Below, piece after piece: positions 1-11,639 of a stretch of DNA of 64,000 bases. Source of the DNA: Siphonodentalium dalli (taxonomy: Eukaryota; Mollusca; Scaphopoda; Gadilida; Siphonodentaliidae). Each line of letters starts with the position of its first letter. Position 1 is the stretch's first letter. The stretch is taken from positions 14,986,450 to 15,050,449 of the forward strand of contig CP136069.1 in NCBI GenBank assembly GCA_032622095.1, in the 5' to 3' direction. Under the pieces are notes generated by a model, which was not told the DNA's origin, ran no database searches, and saw only the letters and a list, made by a program, of their open reading frames with translations. The position numbers and the translations under genes were made by a program.

Positions 1-161
1 GATAAAGAGAGAGGGGGAGAGGGGCGGCAATGGTATTTTTTGTACTTGAACATTTCGATTTGGTTCAAGGGAGGGGGGTGTAGCAAATTACATACTTTAA
101 CACGAGGTTTTACACATCTGCTCGTATCCTACCAGATTATTATAATTAGTGTAATACTTAC

Positions 162-341
162 TACAAGGTAGATGCTCCTGCAGCTCCTGCAGCATGTCTG
201 CGTTCTTGATTGGAATGAGACGTCCGCCCAAACTTTTGCTTTTGCATATCTGCAGGGCTTCATAGTGGGTCTTTTTATCATCACTGACGTAAGCACAGAC
301 GCCCGAGTGAGGCAGCCATACTGTACCGCTCCCGGTGCACG
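162..341 (-). CDS. Internal exon: N-terminal half of a C-type lectin domain (gene 1)
   Basis: Read on the minus strand, this exon encodes about 59 residues beginning CTGSGTVWLPHSGVCAYV and continuing with the pattern YEALQICKSKSLGGRLIPI. This is the start of a long-form C-type lectin domain: first Cys, Trp, the Cys-x-Tyr strand, then A-x-x-x-C and GG-x-L-x-x-I. The acceptor (cttgttacag just above 341) and the donor (GTAAGT just below 162) are both good. The exon starts with two bases and ends with one base of split codons, so it is phase 1-1, like the other exons of this gene. The frame stays open upstream to 450, but only the 341 acceptor keeps phase 1. The C-terminal half, with the ligand and calcium residues, lies to the left of the window, so ligand cannot be judged. 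The domain assignment is firm; the exon borders are a prediction. Confidence 0.82.
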
Positions 342-651
342 CTGTAACAAGACGGACAATTTGCATTATAAATGCCGTGTCTCTTGTCGGTGAGGTTGTG
401 GGTTGTTCACAAGAAACACTGCATAAAGGTATAACGAAAACAAATGACAAATAACATTCGCATGATTGTTACAAATACACTCGGGTTTTATTTCCTATAG
501 GTTCAACAGGGAGGGCCACAAACAATGAAGAACAACCGTGTCCGTATGTGTATGTATCGAGTGATATCAGTCATACACGTCGTGTGCAGCCTAATACATT
601 GTAACCTAATACACTGCAAATGTGTTAATACATTTAGGACTTCTAATGAGT

Positions 652-729
652 CGCAATTCTATACGAAATGTATTAACCGAGTGCTCTAAAATTAGTCGAC
701 GAGGTTAATACATTTCGTATAAAATTGCG
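652..729. repeat. Foldback inverted repeat, 27-bp arms
   Basis: Arms 652-678 and 703-729 are reverse complements with one mismatch, around a 24-nt loop. The shared core is ATACGAAATGTATTAACC. It is probably the remains of a small foldback element; no coding capacity. Confidence 0.7.
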
Positions 730-1147
730 ATCCATTTGAATTCCATTTTATCACATAATCACATTTTAGCAAGGAAGAACGGCTGGGATTAAAACAAATT
801 AATATTATTTTCCTTATTACAACCATGCAAAGAGGAAGTAAAGACTCCTTCAAGTAAAATTTAGTCTTGTAGTAAATTTTAGTAAAATTTTAAATGTGTC
901 TTTTGATGTTGAAAAAATTGTCCCACAACACTTATCACCCATATTTATCTCACAGTCAACACAAAATACCAATTGAATACCATAAGTATATTCTAATTAA
1001 CATAGTACTACATTTCCTGCATTGGCATCGATATAATTGCGCTAAGCTCTTACGTCACTGTGCGTGCCGATAATAGACGTGTGTCTTACTAAACATACGA
1101 GGTCGGGTTTAGGAGCTAAGTATGTGATAGAGACACATCACCTGTAC

Positions 1148-1275
1148 AGTAAAGTGATATGACCCTTAGTATCACGCCGAGTTCTCGATGTGAGATCGTC
1201 CGATCAAGCGAGCTACTCAGTGATTTTGATGCGACGATCTCAGATCGAGAACAAGACTGCCCCATATTACTTTAC
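1148..1275. repeat. Imperfect foldback element, arms of about 45-53 bp
   Basis: The left arm (1148-1200) begins AGTAAAGTGATATG and ends CTCGATGTGAGATCGTC. The right arm (1232-1275) is its imperfect reverse complement. It is a small MITE-like foldback sequence in the intron. No clear target duplication was seen. Confidence 0.55.
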
Positions 1276-1905
1276 TCTACCGATAAAGCGTTTATTATAT
1301 GACTTAAATTTCGCCAAGAATTACTCAATTACCCAAAAATAACCATATTAATATAGTAATATATCATATCTCTGTAGTATATTTTCTCACAAATTGTTGA
1401 CGGGGAATTCCCTTCGTAACCATACGCGGAAGGATACGAGAAAGTGAATAACTGTGATTAGTTTCAACATTCAAATTGTACACATTGGGGTAATATATAT
1501 ACCAAACATATACCGTTATACTGTATGTGGTCAGCGTAGAACGTGGCACCATGAAGGTTGGGGAAGGGCATTTAAAACTGACCATCAATTCCGTGCAGGA
1601 ACGTCATAACATTAGGGTGGATGTTTGGTAAACATTTTCCAACAAAAATTGCGATCACCGATACCATTCATGTGCTAAGCGCCACTTAGGGATTTTTTTT
1701 AGAGAGCTCCGACGCATACCAAAACTTGAAAAAATGCGTCCACCGATAAGGTTGTGGGGTTGAGGAAGCCATGCATGAACGTGTCTAAGCAACTTAGCAA
1801 TTGAATCTGCTAATTTGTTTTTAGAACACTGGGTACATACAGTAAGTACACTAACACTAGTTTCATATATATTTTAATGTTTTGGAAAAACAAGAATTAT
1901 TAATT

Positions 1906-1980
1906 ACAGTAAAACCTCTCTAAACCGAACACCATCCCGACCGGCTCTTCTGTTCAGTTTAGAGAGGTGTTCGGTTTACA
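1906..1980. repeat. Possible pogo/Tc1-type transposon terminus
   Basis: The run CAGTAAAACCTCTCTAAACC follows TA and resembles the CAGT...AACCTC ends of pogo-type transposons. About 20 bases further on, GTTTAGAGAGGTGTTCGGTTTA repeats the same motif inverted, so the end folds back on itself. No partner terminus was identified, so this may be a solo end. Confidence 0.35.
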
Positions 1981-3332
1981 GAAAATCGCAAAACCATCGG
2001 AATATATTGCCGCGTCAGTAAGAGTTATCGAGACCCGAACACCTCATTACTGATTACTTAAACTTTATTCAATAAACGATAAATTAAACATAAATTGCAA
2101 TAGATAAACATGATATAATAAGAACTAAATATATGTATACAGACACCAGGAAATACGGAAACGATACATTTTACGGTGATTTGCGGTTTTTGAAAATGTG
2201 GTTGACGGTAGATTTCAACTCTGAACTATAGTTTTCCCGACGGCTGATTAATTGTGATAAGTTGATTTAATAAAACTGTGATGGTAACTATAAACCGTCG
2301 TCCTGTACGTTTAGCGAATTAGTGTTTAGTTTGGACCATTGTTGTAAAAACCAAGAGTCCACTCCAGCTCAATAGCTGATGTTAAAACAACGTGTCACTG
2401 CTCTAATTACCTGTGAAGTCACCATTGTTTTATTTACGCAGCCATGTAGAGGACTACAGTGATGTAAGCCTATTGACTTTAATATCGATTAGCAGAAATA
2501 CTGAGAAAGAATAATACTCGATGGCCACTGTCTGAAGTAAATGTAATAGTATTTGAAGTGGAATATATCACTAACACGCTATAGATCCCGCTTCTGAGAA
2601 AACGTGGCTTCCAGGAAATATAACAAGACCGATGACTGTAAATACATTAGCAATTGTGTATTTCAGTTGATTTCATTGTTGTGGATGTGTACTGAATACA
2701 GTACCGCACACGAATGTGAATCAAGTGAACGTTATTACACACTCGGTTGTTACGTCGTAAGCTACATCTCCAAACTTCTTAGGCTATTGTGTTGTGTTAC
2801 AACAAACGTGAGAAATAACACACATCAATCAATGTGCTGCTTGGTAGATATATTCGCATTTTGTATATCTAATGCTATATTATGGAATATTATAATTCCC
2901 TTCTCTCAACTACAACCTGCTGTAATAGTTAGATACATAAATGTTCATATCTGCTGTTACATGTTGTATATATGATTTGTCCATTTTGATATGATAGTGA
3001 TTGCTTGTGCAATGTTATCCATGAATTTTAAGTGTGAATCGACTTATAGTGACAGTAATTTACAAGATACCAAGGAATGATTGTAAGTAATATGGATGAT
3101 AACTAACATTAATCCTAAGTTTTAAGACTAAACAGAAATAGAGGAAAACATATTTTGAGTTGAGAAAACAATTGCTTTTGGGACTCTTTGACCACCCACC
3201 AACCCCGTCATTCGTGCCGGAAAAATATAGTTTGACCCCCCACCCAATGATTTCTTCAGTAAAGTCTCCAAAGCTCAGAACCTGACACAAATGTTATAAT
3301 ACATAGAGCAGATACTTAAAATATAGACAAAC

Positions 3333-3410
3333 CTGGCGTGGTTGTCCCGAGCGGAACTGTAGTGGTGTCTGGTGAAACGTTAGCTGTTGTGGAAATTATG
3401 GCCTCTGTTG
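3333..3410 (-). CDS. Internal exon: Thr-rich linker (gene 1)
   Basis: On the minus strand this 78-nt exon encodes TEAIISTTANVSPDTTTV followed by PLGTTTP, a Thr/Ser/Pro-rich stretch typical of O-glycosylated spacers between extracellular domains. The acceptor is strong (pyrimidine-rich tract then TTACAG) and the donor is CCAG|GTTTGT. It starts with two bases and ends with one base of split codons, so it is phase 1-1 and splices in frame between the TSP1 exons and the CTLD exon. Composition alone is weak evidence; the splice sites plus matching phase make it credible. Confidence 0.65.
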
Positions 3411-5045
3411 CTGTAAGAAAGAAAGAAGGTGACACTGTCTGAAATGTTCGTAGATTTGCGTAGGATATACAATAATTAATATTGAATAAATGCATACACA
3501 ATCATGAGATGCTCATTTATACGTAAATCATGTGCTGAATAGTTTTGTATCCTCTACCAATACCAATATCAGAGTACTTTATTTCATGACATAATATAGT
3601 ATATAAAATATAAACATAGACATAATAAGAAAAATAAGTAATATGTATTTCTAGAATTGCTTTATTCTCTAATCAGATTAAACGAAATTACATGTATATA
3701 CTAGTATTAAAAGTTATATCTGTATTAGGACCACCGGGCATGGAAACGTGTGCTTATTGACTTTGAGTATCCCACAACATTTGACATTTTCTACGAAAAA
3801 CCTCAACTCCTGGTTATACATACAAAGGTATGTATACTGATTCTCGGAAGCTACTGTTGTGTTTTCTTTATGGAAAGGACTGCCAGTGTCCAACTGCATA
3901 TACATGTAAATCTAAATGAGCTATTCAGTTGTTTCAGCAACCGGTATATTCTTCTATTAACTTAGGCATATACTACATGTATTATGCTATGATAAATTGA
4001 ATTAAGAGTGAATGAAGTGATCTTCAAAGGAAACGCGTCTGCATACGAGATAAATCAGATTTCTCTATATAGCTATATACGACGTACAAAGAGGAAGCTG
4101 GATGTCATTCCAAAAATTCGCACAGGCACGTATGCCGCCATTTTGAATATAATTAAGTTATAAAATTTGATTAATGAAATGAGAAAAAAACTTTCTGTAA
4201 CTTAGCAACAAGCCAAATCAATGTGCACGAGCTGAACAATTGTTCGTCGATTCGATTGACTGGACGTGTTTTCTTGAACAAGGTTTATTTAACTTATTTG
4301 AATACAAATTGTTAGCATGTTAATCAAGGATGTAAGCCGCTTTAATTGGCATTTAGAGCATGTCTTCAATTTGTATCGGTATTTTCGCCTAAAATATGAT
4401 GGAATATTCTCAAAGTTCAAAGCCGACAAACCAAACCGATTATCTCACTTTAAAATTACGTTGACGGAAACTACCGAAAAGTGCCTGCTCGTAACAGGGC
4501 TTGCAACCATTCCAGTTATTACATTCACTGATGACACAGAACAAAATAATTATGTGATTATATCTATTGATAATGGAAGTGATTTGTTGGCATATCGATT
4601 CACAACATTCAAATTTTAACAATTTGTAATTAGGTTCGCTAAACAAAAAAGTGCAGACACAGAAAACAATATTTGTTTCAACGCTGCTGAGAATGAAATG
4701 ATGCTGGCGTATTAAATCAGTAAAATATACTTGATAAATACGAGTCAATTGGAAAACACTTATACTTCTCGAAGCGGAGTTTGAACACAACTGAGGTAAG
4801 CGTTATATGTGACAGATTTACACTTAATTACAGTATAGACAAGGCGTTGTAAAACATTTACAGGAAGGTATGCCATTTTTGTTTTGCATCTGGCATTTTC
4901 GGGGACCCACCACCCCCAAACTTGCAACAGCAAAACAATGTTTATTCCCAATTGGTTGGCACCCCACCCATCCCCAAGTTCACTCATTTTGGTTGGATGA
5001 TTGAATTGTTTATTCCCACAATGAATGAAGATATTATATACAAAA

Positions 5046-5120
5046 TATGAACATGGGTATAGCCTGACCTATGTCACCAGACAATTTGAACATGGGTATA
5101 GCCTGACCTATGTAAGTTGC
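5046..5120 (+). repeat. Two-copy tandem repeat
   Basis: TGAACATGGGTATAGCCTGA occurs twice, about 44 bp apart, followed each time by CCTATGT. A simple local duplication. Confidence 0.7.
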
Positions 5121-6189
5121 ACATGTTGTGCTTTGTAAGCAATTCATGAGATTCAGGGTTCTCTACAATTTTATTTATACTATTTTTATTTTTGACTGGC
5201 TAAAACTGCTCTGACGGCAGACTGTCTGTTCATCATTAGCGGAATGTAAGCTTCCGGTGAGCAAGGCAGGGTACCTTGTTTGTGGGCCCAGGTCACTGTG
5301 GCATCACCCATTGCTCATTCTGAATATGGGCACCATAAAACACCAATGCATAAATATAGTAATTATAATTATAATTATATGTACACATGTATAAAATTGT
5401 CGTATGCGCTCGAGAGGGCAACATCTATTCCATACAAATAAAAAAGGCCGCTCGGCCACATAATCCACCCGACACGATGGCCTCATTTGCAGCACAGGCT
5501 TTATAGAAATATATTATATGGAACAAATACTTGTGCATTATCTTATGACTGAGCTGCATACAAATGACCAAATCTGAAGAAAAAACTGCCACAAAATCAA
5601 CACAATTATAAGAATACGTGCATGTTCGGACAAAGATGACTCCGATTGAACTCAAAATTGCAGGTGCGCAGGTCAAAACCAAATCTATTTCATCTTTCTG
5701 TAGTCTATATTTTACAGAGTTAGTTTCTTTCATGGCATACAGTCTGACTACTTAGATGACGTATGTATTACATCCCTAAGCTACGATTCCGTATCAGTTC
5801 CGCACGTGAAACATTAGGATGATGGATTATAGCTATTTATGCTCCTATATTAATCCTAGCGGGAGGTAATATTATCTTGGTCCGTCACACCATCGAAACA
5901 AAACCATTCAGCTAGCTACGTCGGTGTGAACCCCCGAGCTTAAATTACATTTTAGTAAATATGGTCAGTTTATGAACCCCCATCGCCGGACCGGGGCCTA
6001 CAACATTAGCTTCGAGTTTGTGACATATTAATTTAACTATACATGTACGTTGTTTGCCCGCGTAAAGAAATAGTCCCAGATTAAGAAAGATTCTTTGGCG
6101 TATTAATGAAATAACGTTTCAAACTGTTCATTCATTAAAGTTTGTTGGAAAAATGTTGGAAGCCATAGTATTTTGAGAAATAGTGTACG

Positions 6190-6330
6190 GAATTTAAACA
6201 GACGGCAAGCCGGAAGTCACAGATTACCTGGCTCTATTTCCTGTTATTAAACGAACGTTTAATATCACAATTTATAGAATGGTTTTATTGAATGGAATAA
6301 GATTAGGATCGTGGAATAAACGCTAATATA
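6190..6330. repeat. Dispersed repeat also found at 46.87-47.01 kb
   Basis: It contains ATTAAACGAACGTTTAAT (an inverted repeat with an AA centre), then AGAATGG, TTTATTGAATGGAATAA and AGGATC. The same ordered motifs recur at 46865-47010. It marks the left side of the block that was later duplicated around the TSP1 exons. Confidence 0.55.
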
Positions 6331-8120
6331 GAATATATAATTGAATGGTACACAGAGAACTGTCTGAATGTCAGTTGGTGTGCATTGTTATGTTTTAACT
6401 GAATAGCATATATCACAGGCGTTTAACCGAGCGAAATAAAACCTCAAATGTACTATTACTGGATATCAAATCTTCAATGTTCGACATGGGAATGTATGTC
6501 ATAATTTTGCCTTACCTGAGAACTGAGAAAGGTTTCAGGTATCATATTCAGAAAGTAGCATATACAACTGTATCGCATGAAAATGGCCTTTTTAAGAAAT
6601 TGGAATAAATTAGTTAGTGCATGTTAAAATATTGCCCTTGATTAACTGAATACGTTTATAATGTGATTACCACCATGTCACTGGTTTAGTGTATAACTAA
6701 GTCGTGTCTCGTGTTCCTCGCAAAGAGTCGCTCGCATGTAGGAGAGATGTAGCTGTGGAGTAAATTAGTTGGTCAATCTTGTGTACAGGTAAGTCTTGTG
6801 TGACTTGGTGGATAGTAGAACCAAAAAACAGAGCGAATAAATTGTCCGAAGATATGCCAGACATGAGTAGGTATATTTGAATTCCGCAGTGGTTCAGAAT
6901 GTACGCCCATTATCGATGCCGTTCAGATATTAACTGATGGGACTGGCAGGGTAACATAATGTGCATCCGTTCGTTTTCGAAACGCATGGAACACAACACA
7001 CATGCAGGTTTGTTGACAAAGGTAGTTCGGTTCAATGGTCACGAACGTACCATAGCGCTGTGCGCCTACGAACAACAGTTTGTACCATATCTGCAACTGC
7101 TTAGGCGAATTGCGATTGGTCAAAGACGGTACACTGTACTTTCAGTCGTGGATATGGTTGCAAAGGAAGCAGAGCTTATTTTTACGCGTATTTGCTGTAC
7201 CGAATCAACATATCTTCCGTGGGCTTCTAAAATGTCGTACCTGCCATTTTGGCTCTAAACTGTGTATTGCCCTGTCGGAATCTACGTGTTCAATTACATA
7301 AGTTCCTCAGATAAATTGTCAATATTTCAAGTATAAATGCCATTGTTCGTATCTGGGTTCCCGCGATAAAATTTCATTAATTCTAAGATGTCGTAATTTT
7401 TATTTTCGAAACCGTTCCTGATAGGATAATTCTGATTGGATTGTTTTTGAAGAAGAATGGCCAGAGGGCGTATCAACCTTATACTGAGTGACAGAGACAA
7501 ACGAAGCCGCGTGAATCGTCAAAACTAAAATAACATATAGACAAGATTTCAATTATTAACTTCTCAAAGTGTCGTATAGCACAATCAAATCATGTTTTCT
7601 CTTCAACTAGAAGATAATTTAATATGAAAGTGTATCTATTATAACACATGTGATACAAAGCGTTATTGTGCAAAGTTATTGGCAGTTGCCAAATCTAGTT
7701 CCAGAGATAAACAAATTGTGTGTCTCCTGAACAATTTGATCTTTCTGACGTACGACCTTTTAGAAGTCCACCGACGATATGGGCAAGGCTCACCATGGTT
7801 CACACTGGAATACATGGTCTATGTTTGGGAGTCTCAACGCGATTCATATCCGAATACATGACATACCTGAACATTCTACTTCTCTACATAACAAAGTCTC
7901 CTCGTCTACACCTGTGCACCTTTCAGTTGAGCTCTCACATGTCCTGGTCATTATTATAGAGCCATTACCACATGACACACTGCATGGTCCGGCCGTCCAC
8001 GGAGACCAATTGTCATTGTCTGTAAATAAAAAAAATAAAAAATATAAAAATGTTAGTAATAATTGAGAGTAAATTTCGATGCATTTATATAACGCTTTCC
8101 GCAGGAAATTAGTATGAGAT
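6330..8120. repeat. Duplicated block, copy 1 (contains TSP1 exon)
   Basis: This block matches copy 2 at 8605-11070 over several landmarks: CTGAATGTCAGTTGGTGTGC, AACCGAGCGAAATAAAAC, TGTCACTGGTTTAGTGTATA, CGTTCGTTTTCG, and finally the TSP1 exon. Copy 1 carries about 430 extra bases near 7390-7820 relative to copy 2. The divergence (substitutions plus indels) indicates an older duplication than the 50-60 kb tandem pair. Confidence 0.7.
7867..8019 (-). CDS. Internal exon: thrombospondin type-1 repeat (gene 1, downstream copy)
   Basis: On the minus strand, 153 nt encode one complete TSP1 module: NDNWSPWTAGPCSVSCGNGS, then TRTCESSTERCTG and LLCREVECS. It has the Trp-x-x-Trp strand, the CSVSCGxG motif and six cysteines, the full disulfide set. 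Acceptor TTTATTTACAG and donor CAG|GTATGT are both good. The exon is phase 1-1. TSP1 modules act outside the cell in adhesion, matrix or recognition proteins. Next to a Thr-rich linker and a CTLD, this suggests a secreted or surface recognition protein. Its length is identical to that of the exon at 10832-10984, its duplicate. Confidence 0.88.
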
Positions 8121-8431
8121 CCCTTCTCGACGTGTTTGGAGTTAAATCGGAGAGAGCAGAGGAAGATAATCTGTTTTTTGCGTCAACGACACTTTAGCGT
8201 CACCGGAACGTTAACGTCAGACCAGCCATCGTGTGTCGTTAATGAGGTCTAGAAATTAATCTGTCGTGTCCTTCGTTGGACCATAGACATAAACACTCAT
8301 TAGAACAATCTGGAGTTAAAGTGCGTTTGAAGAGAACGGATATTCACGTAAACTGTTAAAGAACTATCTACAAATCCATTAGGTTTAGTGTTTACCTCCT
8401 CAGTGTAGTAGAGCTTATACACACATGACAA

Positions 8432-8432
<1 letters not shown>

Positions 8433-8470
<38 letters not shown>
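8433..8470. repeat. (TA)n microsatellite, about 38 bp
   Basis: Uninterrupted TA dinucleotides. Open frames crossing it (YIYIYI repeats) are artefacts. Confidence 0.95.
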
Positions 8471-8475
<5 letters not shown>

Positions 8476-9404
8476 ATGCATGCAAAAGGTCATATTGAAC
8501 ACGTTAGTAATCACAGTATTTATCTTATAGTGGTTACGCCATGTCACGAGCATGCGACCAGGTACTGACATTTCAAGATTCAAATGTTAAAGGGGTCGGA
8601 GATAAGCTAATAAAGAATATATAATCGAAGGGTATACAGAGAACTGCCTGAACGCCAGTTGGTGTGCATTGTTATGTTTTTAACTGAATAACAATATCAC
8701 CGGTGTTTAACCGAGCGAAATAAAACTTCCAAATGTACTTTTACTGGATATCAAACGTGAATATTCGACATGGGAATGAATGTTATCATTTGCCTTACCG
8801 TGTGAACTGAGACAAAGGTTTTAAATATCGAATTCAGAAAGTAGCATATATCACAATAAAATGGCCTATTTAAGAAATTGGAATAAATTAGTTAGTGCAT
8901 GTTAAAATATTGCCTTTGATTTACTGAATAAGTTCATAATGTGATTACCACCATGTCACTGGTTTAGTGTATAACTAAGTCGTTTCTCGTGTTCATCGCA
9001 AAGAGTCGCTTGCACTTGCAAAATGGGAGAGATGTAGCTGTGAAGTAAATTATTTAGTCAAGCTGGTGTGCAGGTAAGTCTAGTGTTACTGACTGGAGAA
9101 TAGAACCGAAAACAGAGCGAATAAATTGCCCGAAGATAGGACAGACATGAGTAAGTATATTTGAATTCCGCAGTGGTTCAGAATATACTTGCAGTATTGA
9201 TGTCGTGCATATATTAAATGATGGGACCGGCAAGATAGCACAATGTGCATCCGTTCGTTTTCGTAACGAATGGAACACAACACACATTCAGAATTGTTGA
9301 TGAAGGTAATTCTGTTCAACAGTCGTACCATATTCGCGAACTTATCATTGCGCTCTGCGCCTATGAACTGCAGTCTGTACCATATCTGAAACTGCTTAAG
9401 CTGT

Positions 9405-10620
9405 TTGTGCTGTGTCAATCAAGCGGATTGCGATGGGTCCAAGACAGTACTTTCAGTCGCTGATCTGAAACAACCGCTGAAAGCAGAGTTGGAATACGCA
9501 GGTTGCGAAGGGCGCAGAGTTTTTTTTACGCGTATTTGCTGAACCGAATCAACAAATCGTCGATGTTCTTCTAAAAATGTCGTACCTGTTTTTATGTGTA
9601 AGCAATATTTGCTAAGTGGGTGTCTGACCAGGTAACACGTTGTCCGAGACGTAGTGAACACCAAACCTGGCACACCAGAATGACAAAAACAAGTCAAAGT
9701 GAGATGCCGGCAGGTAGACCAGAGGCCTTTTGGAAAAGTCAAATGAGGATAAGAGCAAAAAACGGCTTAAAACATATTTGTCAAAAGAATCGTTCACGCA
9801 ATACTGCTGGACACAAAACACACAGGCTATGTTGCAATGTCTCCTCTACACACACTATGCTTGGCAATATTTTAAGTTCCCGTCCCGATGACTCAGTAAG
9901 TAAGGCACATGGTACTAAATGGAGGGGACCTCGATGACCCAGTCAGCAAGGCGCACGAACTCCCACGCGGAAACCCCGATGTCCCAGTCATCAACGTGTA
10001 TGACCCTCTTTTTGTGCTGTGTCAATCAAGCGGATTGCGATGGGTCCAAGACAGTACTTTCAGTCGCTGATCTGAAACAACCGCTGAAAGCAGAGTTGGA
10101 ATACGCAGGTTGCGAAGGACGCAGAGTTTTTTTTACGCGTATTTGCTGTACCGAAATCATCGAAATCTGAAATCAAGACGCAGAAACTGTCATCATCTGA
10201 AATAAAGAAAGGAAAAAACTTGTCACAATCAGAAAGCGATGTGCGAAAACCAACATTAGTGTCATCTAATAATGTCGTGGAGACGGAAATGTTAACAAAA
10301 ATAGAATCAAAAGTTTTAAATACAAGCACGCCTAAAAAGGCTATGTTGCGATCTGTTGATACAAAAATACAACCTGTGAAAATTACTCCCAACCGACGTG
10401 CAAGATCAACAAAGTCATCGGACGGTGATGGGAACAGTGATGGTTCTATTAAACATAACATCATTACTCCAGTCAAAATGAGAGTTTCACCTCCAAGAAC
10501 GAACTCGTTCTTTACTGATTCAGATTCCACGACAGAGACACCATCTAATGATGGTGCCCTCCTTGACTCGTCGATGTGCTTCTAAAAATGTCGTACCTGC
10601 AATTTTGCGCGAAACTTTTG
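9405..10620. repeat. Internal tandem duplication within block copy 2
   Basis: TGTGCTGTGTCAATCAAGCG occurs near 9407 and near 10013. The next 140 bases are almost identical in both places, including a poly-T run followed by ACGCGTATTTGCTG. The two sub-copies then differ: the first reads straight on, while the second contains the exon-like insert 10157-10569 before rejoining at TCGATGTnCTTCTAAAAATG. Confidence 0.75.
10157..10585 (+). other. Exon-like Ser/Lys-rich open frame inserted in a repeat copy
   Basis: On the plus strand, reading through VPKSSKSEIKTQKLSSSEIK and on to a stop at 10583-10585, the frame stays open for about 145 codons. Ser, Thr, Lys and Asp/Glu dominate, with pieces such as PVKITPNRRARSTKSSDGDG and FFTDSDSTTETPSNDG. 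The look is that of a disordered nuclear or linker protein segment, not of random AT-rich DNA. The same repeat at 9405 and near 7140 lacks it, so it is an insertion here or a loss there. No start or splice site is convincing. It runs antisense to gene 1. It is probably a captured coding fragment; function unknown. Confidence 0.4.
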
Positions 10621-10831
10621 TATAGCATTTTCGGAATCTGCGGGTTCGATTACATAAGTTCCTCAGATAACTTGTCAATACCATTGTTCGATGTTTATCA
10701 GAGAAATGGGCCTATCTGGGTTCCCCGCGAACAAAATTCGTTAATTCTAAAATCAACGCGGTTCATATCCGAATACATGGTCTATATATGGGAGTGTCAA
10801 CGCGGTTCATATCCGAATACATATGATATAC

Positions 10832-10984
10832 CTGCACATTCAACTTCTCTACACAACATAAACTCCTCGTCGACACCGGTGCACCTTTCGTTGGGACTCT
10901 TACATATTCTTGTCATTACTATGCTGCCATTACCACATGACACACTGCATGGTCCGGCCGTCCACGGAGACCAATTTCCATTGT
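10832..10984 (-). CDS. Internal exon: thrombospondin type-1 repeat (gene 1, upstream copy)
   Basis: This is the most upstream exon of gene 1 that could be recognised. It encodes NGNWSPWTAGPCSVSCGNGS, then MTRICKSPNERCTG and MLCREVECA, with all six cysteines of a TSP1 module. It is 153 nt long, phase 1-1, with acceptor AGTTACAG and donor GCAG|GTATAT. It differs from the 7867-8019 exon mainly in the middle loop (KSPNE versus ESSTE; EFM versus ETL). No signal-peptide exon was found further right, where transposons dominate; it may lie beyond them. Confidence 0.88.
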
Positions 10985-11070
10985 CTGTAACTAAAAAAAT
11001 AATAATAAATAAATAAATTTTAGTAATAATCGAAGGTAAACATCGATTCATTTATATAACGCATTCCACA

Positions 11071-11639
11071 GGAAATAACCTCCGATGCACATTACATTAT
11101 TATTTTCCCGGTTGTAGGACATTGATTATCCGTCCTCGCTTAGGAGGAATCAATCTAATGGGCACATCATGATTATCATACTGACAATATCGATCGACCC
11201 CGAGCGTGTATTCTGTTATCTGGCGGACATTTGGCATCAGTTACACTTTAGCGTCAGCCTGATCCATCATCTGTAGCTATTATCTGACTTAAAACATGGC
11301 CGAGTCTATTTGTTTGATGCGTCACCTATTATCAGAATAGATTAACATAAAATTGGATCAAGACACCTGAGTTGTACCATGTGTTGGGACCAATCGAATC
11401 GCTCATTGGCGCGACATCTTAAACCATTGTCAACTTTATGGACAGGCAGTACCCCATTGCGTGTTTGAGCGTTGAAGGAATACGACGTACCGACAATGAG
11501 GTCCTTCTGCGATAGATTTACGAATATCATTGGGAGTTTTGCCCTAACATTTCGGCATTTGTATTAAATTATTTATGCGGCATATTTCGGATTTTGCAAA
11601 GAATTATACATTGAATGGCAAATTAGTGCGAGCGGTATG
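11071..11639. other. Non-coding stretch, nothing recognised
   Basis: AT-rich sequence between the duplicated block and the first inverted-repeat element. A 62-residue minus-strand frame (11342-11530) has no recognisable motif. Confidence 0.4.

Larger units (their letters stand above)
342..3332 (-). other. Intron of gene 1 with foldback elements
   Basis: This stretch lies between the CTLD exon and the Thr-rich exon. It has no convincing coding sequence. It holds three small inverted-repeat structures (listed separately at 652, 1148 and 1906). A 123-residue open frame at 2604-2975 on the plus strand has no recognisable domain and reads as chance. Confidence 0.5.
3411..7866 (-). other. Intron of gene 1; no coding sequence recognised
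   Basis: Between the Thr-rich exon and the nearer TSP1 exon. It holds a 2-copy tandem repeat (5046-5120), AT-rich filler, and from about 6.2 kb a duplicated block that is shared with 8.6-11.1 kb. The open frames of about 60-116 residues here show no domain. Confidence 0.5.
8020..10831 (-). other. Intron of gene 1 between the two TSP1 exons
   Basis: It holds a (TA)n tract (8433-8470), the left part of duplicated block copy 2, and a 605-bp internal duplication with an exon-like insert at 10157-10569. No lectin or TSP1 exon was seen inside. Confidence 0.5.
8605..11070. repeat. Duplicated block, copy 2 (contains TSP1 exon)
   Basis: The partner of 6330-8120. It is longer because it has an internal 605-bp duplication (9405-10009 and 10010-10620) and a 0.4-kb insert in the second sub-copy. 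It ends just beyond the upstream TSP1 exon, so the duplication explains the presence of two TSP1 exons of identical length. Confidence 0.7.

Noticed and set aside
97-450. A 117-residue minus-strand protein starting at 450
   Set aside because: Only 162-341 is CTLD-like. The upstream residues precede a good acceptor, and using 341 keeps the phase shared by the other exons, so they are treated as intron.
2604-2975. 123-residue plus-strand frame
   Set aside because: No domain, odd Cys/Ile/Tyr composition, and it lies in an intron on the opposite strand.
10630-10660. tRNA B-box-like GGTTCGATTAC suggesting a SINE
   Set aside because: No A-box at the right distance, and the motif is not conserved in the 7.28-kb copy (GTTCAATTAC).
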